Shown here: piece by piece, positions 1-5,175 of the stretch | Layout: each line of letters opens with the position of its first letter | How positions within the stretch are numbered: the stretch's first letter is position 1 | Source of the DNA: Terrimesophilobacter sp036565765 | GTDB lineage: Bacteria; Actinomycetota; Actinomycetes; Actinomycetales; Microbacteriaceae | Length of the DNA stretch: 5,727 bases | Reading direction: 5' to 3' (one strand) | Assembly: GCF_036565765.1 (NCBI RefSeq) | Contig: NZ_DATCXP010000049.1 | The notes under the pieces: generated by a model | Databases searched by the model: none | What the model was told of the DNA's origin: nothing | Seen by the model: the letters and a program-made list of their open reading frames with translations, nothing else | Translations under genes and position numbers: made by a program

Positions 1-429
1 GACCTTGGCCGGCACGCCCGCGACGAGGGAGCGCGGCGGAACGATCGTGCCCTCGAGGACGACGGCGCCTCCCGCGACGAGTGATCCGGCACCGATGACC
101 GCCCCGTTCATGACCGTGGCGTGCATGCCGATGAGGCAGTCGTCCTCGATCGTGCAGCCGTGAACCACCGCGCCATGGCCGACGCTGACGCCGGCACCGA
201 TCGTGGTCGGCACTCCTGTGTCGCAGTGGACGACGACATTGTCCTGCAGATTGCTGCGCGCGCCGAGCGTGATCTGGTCGGTGTCTCCGCGCAGCACCGC
301 GCCGTAGAACACGCTCGACTCGGGGCCGAGCGACACTCGCCCGACGATCGTCGCGTTCGGGGCGACCCAGGCGGTCGGGTCGACATGGGGTGAATGTCCA
401 TCGAAGTCTCGAATGAGGGGAGCGGTCAT
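1..429 (-). CDS. Gamma-carbonic-anhydrase family hexapeptide-repeat protein (3' end outside window)
   Basis: I read 143 codons from ATG at 429 down to base 1 with no stop, so the C-terminus is off the left edge; family members usually have about 170-180 residues. The protein shows the left-handed beta-helix pattern of [LIV]-G-x-x-x-x hexapeptides from about residue 22 to 130. It also shows the gamma-class active-site set: RGD at 47-49, NLQD at 60-63, a zinc-ligand-type His at 68 (VVHCD), and GHGAVVHGC at 84-92 supplying His85 and His90. The AGVPAK motif at 137-142 is typical of the family's end. Known family role: homotrimeric cytoplasmic metal enzymes, some hydrating CO2 and many (YrdA/PaaY/CaiE-like) of uncertain substrate. 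All three metal-binding His are present, but the sequence does not show true carbonic anhydrase activity. The gene diverges from ffh. No good Shine-Dalgarno precedes the ATG; a TANNNT element six bases upstream suggests a leaderless message. Confidence 0.9.
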   Translation of the reverse strand, partial: MTAPLIRDFDGHSPHVDPTAWVAPNATIVGRVSLGPESSVFYGAVLRGDTDQITLGARSNLQDNVVVHCDTGVPTTIGAGVSVGHGAVVHGCTIEDDCLIGMHATVMNGAVIGAGSLVAGGAVVLEGTIVPPRSLVAGVPAKV

Positions 430-435
430 GCACCC

Positions 436-441
436 ACGTTA
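436..441 (-). promoter_or_regulatory. Putative -10 element (TAACGT) for a leaderless gamma-CA transcript
   Basis: Reading the minus strand, TAACGT is followed by six bases (GGGTGC) and then the ATG. This spacing would place transcription initiation at or within a base or two of the start codon. I found no convincing -35 hexamer about 17 bases further upstream, so the call rests on the TANNNT match and its position. Confidence 0.45.
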
Positions 442-484
442 CGACAGGGCCGCCCCCAGATTGTGAAAGTGCGGCAAGCGCAAA

Positions 485-543
485 CCGACGCCCGAGACGG
501 CCGTCGGCGCTGGCGTCGCAGCGCCGGCCGGCAACGGCCGTCG
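485..543. repeat. Repeated palindromic 10-mer and small inverted repeats in the divergent spacer
   Basis: ACGGCCGTCG occurs at 497-506 and again at 534-543, with copies 37 bp apart. Each copy contains the 8-bp palindrome ACGGCCGT, and the first extends to the 10-bp palindrome GACGGCCGTC (496-505). Between them is an inverted repeat, CGGCGCT (505-511) with AGCGCCG (520-526). Another is CCGACG (485-490) with CGTCGG (502-507). The site lies between two divergent genes, and the second copy falls just upstream of the ffh -10, so an operator is possible. Such palindromes also arise by chance in GC-rich spacers. Confidence 0.4.
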
Positions 544-564
544 CTCGAAGCTCCAGCGCGCCGT

Positions 565-570
565 TAAACT
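565..570 (+). promoter_or_regulatory. Putative -10 element (TAAACT) for ffh
   Basis: TAAACT lies eight bases before the ffh ATG in an otherwise very GC-rich spacer. A start about seven or eight bases after the hexamer would give a leaderless or almost leaderless mRNA. An AGGG at 571-574, four bases from the ATG, could act as a weak ribosome-binding site if transcription starts further upstream. No clear -35 box is visible near 542-547. Confidence 0.5.
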
Positions 571-578
571 AGGGCACC

Positions 579-2132
579 ATGGCCACCTTCGGAAACCTCA
601 CCGACCGTCTTGCCGACGCGTTCAAGAAGCTGCGCGGCAAGGGCAAACTGAGCCCCGCGGATGTCGACGGCACCGTACGCGAGATCCGTCGCGCGCTGCT
701 CGATGCCGACGTCGCTCTCGACGTCGTCAAGGACTTCACCGGCAGGGTGCGCGAACGCGCGCTCGGCGACGAGGTCAGCAAGGCGCTCAATCCCGCCCAG
801 CAGGTCGTGCAGATCGTGAACGACGAACTGGTGACGATCCTCGGCGGGCAGCAGCGCAGGCTCGAGTTCGCGAAGACGCCGCCCACCGTCATCATGCTCG
901 CCGGGCTGCAGGGCGCAGGCAAGACGACGCTCGCCGGAAAGCTCGCGAAGTGGCTCGTCGCAGACGGCCACACCCCGATCCTCGTCGCTGCCGACCTCCA
1001 GCGCCCGAATGCCGTGACCCAGCTCCAGGTCGTAGGAGAGCAGGCCGGCGTGCCGGTATGGGCGCCGGAGCCCGGGAACGGGGTCGGAAACCCGGTCAAG
1101 GTCGCGAAGGACGGCGTCAAGGAGGCCCAGCGCCGCCAGTACGACACCGTGATCGTCGACACCGCCGGCCGACTCGGCGTCGACGCCGAGCTCATGAAGC
1201 AGGCTTCGGACATCCGCAAGGCGATCGATCCCGACGAGGTGCTCTTCGTCATCGACGCCATGATCGGCCAGGATGCGGTCGTCACGGCGAAGGCGTTCCA
1301 GGACGGCGTCGACTTCACGGGTGTCGTTCTCACGAAACTCGACGGCGACGCGCGCGGTGGCGCCGCGCTGTCCGTCGCCTCCGTGACCGGGCGTCCGATC
1401 ATGTTCGCAAGCACGGGTGAGGGACTCGGCGATTTCGAGCCGTTCTACCCGGACCGGATGGCCAGTCGCATCCTCGACCTCGGCGACATCCTCACGCTCA
1501 TCGAGCAGGCGCAGAAGACGTTCGACGAGGAGGAGGCGCAGAAGGTCGCGGAGAAGTTCGCGACCGACACCTTCACGCTCGAGGACTTCCTGGCCCAGAT
1601 GCAGCAGCTCAAGAACATGGGCTCGATCAAGAGCATGCTCGGGATGCTGCCGGGCGCGAAGGGGATGCGGCAGCAGCTCGACAACTTCGATGAGCGCGAG
1701 ATCACACGGACAGAGGCGATCATCTACTCGATGACGCCGACCGAGCGGCGCCAGCCGAAGCTGTTGAACGGCTCCCGCCGGCTGCGCATCGCGAGAGGTT
1801 CCGGGATGACCGTCACCGAGGTCAACGCGCTCGTGAATCGCTTCGAGCAGGCCGCGAAGATGATGAAAACGGTCGCCAAGGGTGGCGTTCCACAGGTGCC
1901 GGGCATGGGTCCGATTCCCGGTGCCGGATTCGGCGGCGTTCGAAAGCAGCAGAAGAAGAAGGGCTCGAAGTCGGGGAACCCGGCGAAGCGTGCCGCTGAG
2001 GATGCCGCGCTCGCCTCGGGCGTGAAACCGGCGCTGGCCGCCGGGTCGGGCTTCGGTCTCGGCGGTCCCGCGGGGAAGGCGCCGCCGAGCGAGGAGGAGC
2101 TCGCCGCGCTGCAGAAGTTCCTCGGCCGCTGA
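579..2132 (+). CDS. ffh: Signal recognition particle protein Ffh (SRP54 homologue, GTPase)
   Basis: This 517-residue protein is a complete Ffh. It binds the SRP RNA and the signal peptides of nascent membrane proteins and delivers ribosomes to FtsY by a GTP-dependent cycle. The helical N domain spans about residues 1-90. The G domain holds the P-loop GLQGAGKTT (109-117), the SRP-type DLQRPNAVTQL segment (139-149), DTAGR (194-198) and TKLDGDARGG (252-261). The closing GEGLGDFEPFYPDRMASRILD region follows from 280. The methionine-rich M domain runs from about 325 to 435 and includes the finger-loop stretch MLGMLPGAKGM (353-363) and the RNA-binding signature SRRLRIARGSGM (399-410). A Gly/Lys-rich tail (about 438-517) makes it longer than E. 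coli Ffh (453), as is normal in Actinobacteria. The ATG start fits the family N-terminus (MATFGNLTDRL). No defect is seen. A strong hairpin follows the stop codon by 14 bases. Confidence 0.98.
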   Translation: MATFGNLTDRLADAFKKLRGKGKLSPADVDGTVREIRRALLDADVALDVVKDFTGRVRERALGDEVSKALNPAQQVVQIVNDELVTILGGQQRRLEFAKTPPTVIMLAGLQGAGKTTLAGKLAKWLVADGHTPILVAADLQRPNAVTQLQVVGEQAGVPVWAPEPGNGVGNPVKVAKDGVKEAQRRQYDTVIVDTAGRLGVDAELMKQASDIRKAIDPDEVLFVIDAMIGQDAVVTAKAFQDGVDFTGVVLTKLDGDARGGAALSVASVTGRPIMFASTGEGLGDFEPFYPDRMASRILDLGDILTLIEQAQKTFDEEEAQKVAEKFATDTFTLEDFLAQMQQLKNMGSIKSMLGMLPGAKGMRQQLDNFDEREITRTEAIIYSMTPTERRQPKLLNGSRRLRIARGSGMTVTEVNALVNRFEQAAKMMKTVAKGGVPQVPGMGPIPGAGFGGVRKQQKKKGSKSGNPAKRAAEDAALASGVKPALAAGSGFGLGGPAGKAPPSEEELAALQKFLGR

Positions 2133-2146
2133 TCACCGCCCGAAGT

Positions 2147-2209
2147 CCGCGAGGGGTCAGTAACTGCTCTTCGTGCGGCCCGGGACGAGCAGTTACTGAC
2201 CCCTCGCGG
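2147..2209. terminator. Perfect 23-bp inverted repeat after ffh; terminator or REP-like palindromic element
   Basis: The arm at 2147-2169 is perfectly complementary to 2187-2209, with a 17-nt loop (2170-2186). A CGT/ACG pairing across a small bulge could lengthen the stem inward. It begins 14 bases after the ffh stop, so it would fold as a very stable hairpin at the mRNA 3' end. What follows is G/A-rich (GGGGGAAGAAGG) rather than a U-tract, so it would be a U-less terminator of the kind proposed for high-GC bacteria, or an mRNA-protecting stem. Its length and perfection, and its moderate-GC core, are unusual for a plain terminator and also fit a dispersed palindromic repeat. Each arm contains CAGTNACTG, itself a 9-bp palindrome (2158-2166 and 2190-2198). 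The inverted repeat is certain; the terminator function is inferred. Confidence 0.7.
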
Positions 2210-2231
2210 GGGGAAGAAGGCTCCCTGACGT

Positions 2232-2247
2232 GTAACGCGCGCGAAAC
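2232..2247 (+). promoter_or_regulatory. GlnR-box-like site (GTAAC-N6-GAAAC)
   Basis: GTAAC at 2232-2236 and GAAAC at 2243-2247 are separated by exactly six bases. This matches the core GlnR consensus of Actinobacteria (gTnAC-n6-GaAAC), the site of the global nitrogen regulator. It lies 42 bases upstream of the lipoprotein ATG, a plausible regulatory position. Only one a/b pair is present; I see no second pair at 11-bp spacing on either side. A chance match is possible, and no nitrogen gene is in the window. Confidence 0.4.
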
Positions 2248-2289
2248 GTTGGGTGGTGGCATCCGCCCGACTCTGGAAGCGTTGAGGGT

Positions 2290-3147
2290 ATGAAGCGATT
2301 CATCGTGCCCGCGGTCGCCGCCCTCATGGTGCTGACCGGATGCGCAGGGCAAACCCCTGGCGGCAGCCCGAACCCCGATGCCCCGCCCATGATGGGAGTT
2401 CCGGGGGATGGCGAATCCGAGGCGATCGGACTGGTCAACCTGTGGAGAGTGACCGGAGCGGCCGGCGAGGAGGACCCGGCCTGGCTGCGCCTGGACGCCG
2501 GGGAGTTCCAGCTCTGGCGCTCCTGCGGCATGATCATGGGCTCCTGGCGGGCGAGCGACACCCTGTTCCTCGCGGCGCCGTTCGGAGGGATGGGCGACTG
2601 CGTCTCGACCGCGATGCCGCGGGTCGGCTGGCTCGAGCGGGCGAGCGGCTTCGAGGTCACCCCGGACGGTTACGACCTCGTGGATGCCTCGGGCAGCGCC
2701 GTCGCCTCGCTCACGATCGATGGCGCTCCGAAGCCGATCCCCACGGCGGCGGAGTTCTACACGCAGCCGCCCGAGATCACCGACCAGGTGCGCGCGGCCT
2801 TCCGTGCCGCGGCGACGCTGCCTGCGGCACTCACCCCGGCGACAGCGTCGACCCTCGCGGGCAAGTGGGTGCCGGTCGCCTACTCCGTCTCGACCGACCC
2901 GCATGCGACGTTCGCGGCCGACGGCACCTGGACCGGCTCCGACGGGTGCAACGGCGGCAGCGGTCGCTGGGTCGTCGGCGCGGGTGGCGAGTTCCTCGCG
3001 ACCTCCGGCCCTTCCACGCTCATCGGATGTGAGGGGGCGCCGGTACCCTCCTGGGTCGGGCAGGCGACGTCCGCGGGATTCAACGACGACGGGTGGCTGC
3101 TGCTCTTCGATGCGGCAGGAACCGAGATCGGCCGCCTCGAACGCTGA
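2290..3147 (+). CDS. Predicted lipoprotein with two META/HslJ-like domains
   Basis: This 285-residue protein starts with a lipoprotein signal: Lys2-Arg3, a hydrophobic stretch to about residue 14, then lipobox LTGC (15-18). Cys18 is the expected lipidated residue, so the mature protein should be anchored on the outer face of the membrane. A Gly/Pro-rich linker (19-45) follows. The C-terminal half (about 186-285) resembles the META domain of HslJ: LAGKW near 189, DGTWTGSDGCNGGSGRW (211-227), then Cys247 in STLIGCEG. The N-terminal half (about 46-145) looks like a diverged copy with Cys79 and Cys104 in matching places. No catalytic motif is seen; META proteins are poorly understood, with links to envelope stress and novobiocin resistance in E. 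coli. The ATG is supported by the signal peptide. GGAAG ten bases upstream is a possible ribosome-binding site, and GAGGG one base upstream is too close. The specific function is unknown. Confidence 0.85.
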   Translation: MKRFIVPAVAALMVLTGCAGQTPGGSPNPDAPPMMGVPGDGESEAIGLVNLWRVTGAAGEEDPAWLRLDAGEFQLWRSCGMIMGSWRASDTLFLAAPFGGMGDCVSTAMPRVGWLERASGFEVTPDGYDLVDASGSAVASLTIDGAPKPIPTAAEFYTQPPEITDQVRAAFRAAATLPAALTPATASTLAGKWVPVAYSVSTDPHATFAADGTWTGSDGCNGGSGRWVVGAGGEFLATSGPSTLIGCEGAPVPSWVGQATSAGFNDDGWLLLFDAAGTEIGRLER

Positions 3148-3165
3148 GCTCCTGCCGCGGCGGTT

Positions 3166-3171
3166 TAGGCT
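3166..3171 (+). promoter_or_regulatory. Putative -10 element (TAGGCT) for the LLM oxidoreductase gene
   Basis: TAGGCT is followed by six bases (GGGCGG) and then the ATG, the spacing expected for a leaderless start. It sits in the 30-base gap after the lipoprotein stop. The GGGCGG just before the ATG is not a good Shine-Dalgarno. Read-through from the lipoprotein gene could also supply transcript. Confidence 0.4.
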
Positions 3172-3177
3172 GGGCGG

Positions 3178-3981
3178 ATGACCTCACGCCCCATCCGCAT
3201 CGGCGTTCAGATCGCGCCGCAACACGCCAGCTACCAGAAGATTCGCGACACCGTGTCGGCGTCCGAGGAACTCGGCGTCGACGTCGTGTTCAACTGGGAT
3301 CACTTCTTCCCGCTCTCAGGAGACCCGGACGGTCTGCACTTCGAGTCCTGGACCATGCTCGCCGCGATCGCCGAACAGACCACGGGCGTGCAACTCGGTG
3401 CCCTCGTGAACTGCAACAGCTACCGCAACCCGAATCTTCAGGCGGACATGGCGCGCACCATCGACCACATCTCGGCAGGCTCCAACGGCGGCGTCGGCCG
3501 GTTCATCTTCGGGACCGGCGCCGGCTGGTTCGAGCGTGATTACGACGAGTACGGGTACGAGTTCGGGACCGCGGGCAGCCGCATCGCAGCGCTCGCGCGC
3601 GATCTGCCGATCATCCGGGAGCGTTGGTCCACACTGAACCCGGCCCCCACCCGTCCCATCCCGATCATGATCGGTGGCGGTGGGGAGAAGAAGACCCTGC
3701 GCGTCGTCGCGGAGCACGCGGACATCTGGCACAGTTTCAGCAATGCGGAGACGCTCGAGCGCAAGCTCGGGATTCTTGCCGAGCATGGGAAGGATGTCGG
3801 GCGCGACACGAGCGAGATCGAGATCTCCACCGAGATCCGCCGGCGCACGACCGGGGAGGCGGATGAGCTGGTGGCCCTCGGTGCAAGCCTGTTCACGATC
3901 CAGGTCACCGGGCCGGACTACGACCTCGCCCCGGTGCGCGACTGGCTCGCCTGGCGCGACGGGCACAACGCGACGCCCTGA
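3178..3981 (+). CDS. LLM-class flavin/F420-dependent oxidoreductase
   Basis: This 267-residue protein belongs to the bacterial luciferase-like monooxygenase superfamily (TIM barrel), most like its F420-dependent actinobacterial branch. Evidence in order: an IRIGVQI first strand (6-12); FNWDHFFPLSGDPDG (38-52), where the DHF motif is typical of the branch; the ALVNCNSYRNPNLQADMARTIDHIS region (75-99); GTGAGWFERDYDEYGYEFGT (112-131); and PIPIMIGGGGEKKTLRVVAEHADIWH (160-185), the conserved phosphate-binding part of the cofactor site. Known family role: hydride transfer from reduced deazaflavin F420, or from FMN, to varied substrates; the substrate cannot be read from sequence. Compared with the usual DHIS-G-GR-[LIF] pattern, there are about six extra residues (SNGGVG, 102-107) in the loop before the next strand. 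The ATG is supported by a normal N-terminus. The gene lies 30 bases after the lipoprotein gene and 84 bases before the transporter ATG. Confidence 0.9.
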   Translation: MTSRPIRIGVQIAPQHASYQKIRDTVSASEELGVDVVFNWDHFFPLSGDPDGLHFESWTMLAAIAEQTTGVQLGALVNCNSYRNPNLQADMARTIDHISAGSNGGVGRFIFGTGAGWFERDYDEYGYEFGTAGSRIAALARDLPIIRERWSTLNPAPTRPIPIMIGGGGEKKTLRVVAEHADIWHSFSNAETLERKLGILAEHGKDVGRDTSEIEISTEIRRRTTGEADELVALGASLFTIQVTGPDYDLAPVRDWLAWRDGHNATP

Positions 3982-4009
3982 CGCTTTTCCGGCCAATTCT
4001 TCGCGCTCC

Positions 4010-4030
4010 GACTGCCAGTCCTGTGCACAG
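4010..4030. repeat. Two abutting palindromes upstream of the EamA transporter gene
   Basis: GACTG-C-CAGTC (4010-4020) has perfect 5-bp arms around one central base. It is directly followed by the perfect 10-bp palindrome CTGTGCACAG (4021-4030). A third short inverted repeat, CGCC-GCT-GGCG, lies at 4044-4054. The pair sits about 27-47 bases upstream of the putative -10 at 4057, where an activator or repressor could bind. No regulator gene is adjacent, so an operator role is only a suggestion. Confidence 0.4.
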
Positions 4031-4056
4031 CGTCAAGGAATGTCGCCGCTGGCGCG

Positions 4057-4062
4057 TAGCGT
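4057..4062 (+). promoter_or_regulatory. Putative -10 element (TAGCGT) for the EamA transporter gene
   Basis: TAGCGT directly precedes the triplet series GTG-ATG-GTG at 4063-4071. The distance to the third triplet (GTG 4069) is six bases, and to the ATG at 4066 three bases. A leaderless start would therefore favour GTG 4069 or ATG 4066 over GTG 4063. The nearest Shine-Dalgarno-like run, AAGGAA at 4035-4040, is about 25 bases too far upstream. Confidence 0.4.
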
Positions 4063-4065
4063 GTG

Positions 4066-5049
4066 ATGGTGAGCACTCAGAGCGTCGCCCGGAATCCCGC
4101 CGGTCAGAAGTCGACAGGGATAGCACCGAGCGTGCTCCTGGCAATCGTCGTGACGGTTCTGGCCTGGGCAAGCGCCTTCATCGTCATCCGCGCCGTCGTT
4201 CCCTACTTCGGGGGCGGGGCTCTCGCGCTCGGGCGCATCCTGGTCGGCACGGTGCTGCTCGCCCTGTTGCTGTTGCGGGTGCGCTGGGTTCGCCCCACCT
4301 GGCAGGAGTGGCTGCTCGTCGTGGTGTTCGGGGCATCGTGGTTCGGCGCGTACAACGTGGTGCTGAACATCTCCGAGCAGACACTGGATGCCGGCACGAC
4401 GGCCATGATCGTCAACATCGGGCCGATCCTCATCGCGCTGGGCGCGGGCCTGTTTCTCGGCGAGGGCGTGCCGAAGTGGCTGGCGATCGGCGCGGGCGTC
4501 TCGTTCGCAGGCGTCGTCCTCATCGGCTTCGGCATGGGCGCATCCGGGCTGGACAACGGTGTCGGCATGCTGTGGGCCCTGCTGGCAGCACTCACGTACT
4601 CCGTCGGCGTGCTCTGCCAGAAGCGGGTCATGCGCAGGCTGCCCGCCGCTCAGGTGACCTGGCTCGGGTGCGCGATCGGGGCTGTTGCGTGCCTGCCCTT
4701 CGCAGGAGAACTCATCGCCGAGATTCAGGATGCCCCGCTCAGTGCCATCCTGGGCATGCTCTACCTCGGCGCAGTCCCCACGACGCTCGCCTTCAGCACC
4801 TGGGGCTACGCACTGTCGAAGATGCCGGCGGGACAGCTCGGCGTCACGACCTACGTCGTTCCGGCGATCGTCGTGCTCCTCAGCTGGCTCGTGCTGGGCG
4901 AGATCCCGACGCTCCTCGCGATCGCAGGAGGCGTGGTCTGTCTCGCCGGGGTTGCCGTGTCGCGGAAGCGCACGGCACGCGCCGGCGCGACCGTTTCCGT
5001 TCCGGATGCCCCGGTGGTTCCCGCTGGCCCCCAAAATCTGTCACAATAG
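4066..5049 (+). CDS. EamA/DMT-superfamily transporter, ten transmembrane helices
   Basis: This is an integral membrane protein of 327 residues from the ATG. It has ten hydrophobic segments, at about residues 19-41, 49-70, 81-100, 107-132, 137-155, 165-185, 194-212, 225-245, 257-278 and 282-299. They form two EamA repeats of five helices (about 23-155 and 167-298). Both repeats end their fourth helix with the typical LGE turn (LGEGVPKW near 131, LGEIPT near 277). The second repeat has the usual YLGAVPTTLAFSTWGYAL stretch near 233-250. Known members of the drug/metabolite transporter superfamily export amino acids, metabolites or drugs; the substrate here cannot be inferred. A short polar N-terminus and a cytoplasmic C-tail starting RKR (about 300-302) flank the membrane part. 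GTG codons at 4063 and 4069 are alternative in-frame starts. The TAG stop overlaps the probable rpsP -10 region. Confidence 0.93.
   Translation: MVSTQSVARNPAGQKSTGIAPSVLLAIVVTVLAWASAFIVIRAVVPYFGGGALALGRILVGTVLLALLLLRVRWVRPTWQEWLLVVVFGASWFGAYNVVLNISEQTLDAGTTAMIVNIGPILIALGAGLFLGEGVPKWLAIGAGVSFAGVVLIGFGMGASGLDNGVGMLWALLAALTYSVGVLCQKRVMRRLPAAQVTWLGCAIGAVACLPFAGELIAEIQDAPLSAILGMLYLGAVPTTLAFSTWGYALSKMPAGQLGVTTYVVPAIVVLLSWLVLGEIPTLLAIAGGVVCLAGVAVSRKRTARAGATVSVPDAPVVPAGPQNLSQ
5039..5047 (+). promoter_or_regulatory. Possible extended -10 promoter for rpsP, overlapping the transporter stop
   Basis: TGTCACAAT reads as an extended -10 (TG-N-CACAAT, hexamer 5042-5047). It overlaps the last codons and the stop of the transporter gene. 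Initiation near 5054 would give an rpsP leader of about 120 nt. No -35 consensus is seen about 17 bases upstream, which an extended -10 may not need. TCTAAT at 5078-5083 is a weaker alternative because it lacks the key second-position A. Confidence 0.35.
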
Positions 5050-5053
5050 ACAG

Positions 5054-5175
5054 TCGAGTCCCGTGCCCGCCCGACCCTCTAATCGGCGGCCGAGGAATCC
5101 ATCAGAGCTTTCGCCGCGTGTGCCCCCACGCCCACGGCCGGCAGTTCGCCCCTTACAAGAAATCTACGGAGAATT
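5054..5175 (+). promoter_or_regulatory. Probable rpsP 5' leader with a small hairpin
   Basis: This 122-base C-rich stretch between the probable promoter and the rpsP start contains GCGTG (5116-5120) pairing with CACGC (5127-5131) across a six-base loop. It also holds TCGGC-G-GCCGA at 5083-5093, which is too tight to form a normal stem. Ribosomal protein operons often carry autoregulatory leaders, but I recognise no known S16 leader fold here. No convincing small ORF is seen in it. Confidence 0.3.
5168..5172 (+). promoter_or_regulatory. Shine-Dalgarno (GGAGA) of rpsP
   Basis: GGAGA ends three bases before the GTG at 5176, which is close but workable. It fixes the GTG as the start and, unlike at the TANNNT-preceded genes in the window, indicates a leadered message. 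Confidence 0.75.

Noticed and set aside
121..393. 90-codon plus-strand open frame at the left edge
   Set aside because: It is antisense to the gamma-carbonic-anhydrase-like gene, whose metal-ligand motifs are intact on the minus strand.
569..1414. 281-codon minus-strand open frame within ffh
   Set aside because: It is Ser/Thr/Ala-rich low-complexity antisense to a fully conserved Ffh G domain; long antisense frames are common at this GC content.
2249..2278. TTGGGT as a -35 for the lipoprotein gene
   Set aside because: No acceptable -10 is found 16-18 bases downstream; the candidates there (TCTGGA, CTGGAA) are poor matches.
1822..2904. 360-codon minus-strand open frame across the ffh end, hairpin and lipoprotein
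   Set aside because: It is an Arg-rich antisense shadow that crosses the inverted repeat, with no domain or start signal.
3982..3992. TTTT run after the oxidoreductase stop, considered as an intrinsic terminator
   Set aside because: Only a three-base GCG/CGC pairing precedes it, so no stable stem supports termination.
4033..5034. 333-codon minus-strand open frame opposite the transporter
   Set aside because: Its composition is that of an antisense shadow of a hydrophobic gene (His/Asp/Arg/Gln-rich), with no recognisable motif.
5078..5083. TCTAAT as the rpsP -10
   Set aside because: It matches TATAAT at five positions but lacks the essential second-position A and has no -35; the extended -10 at 5039-5047 fits better.
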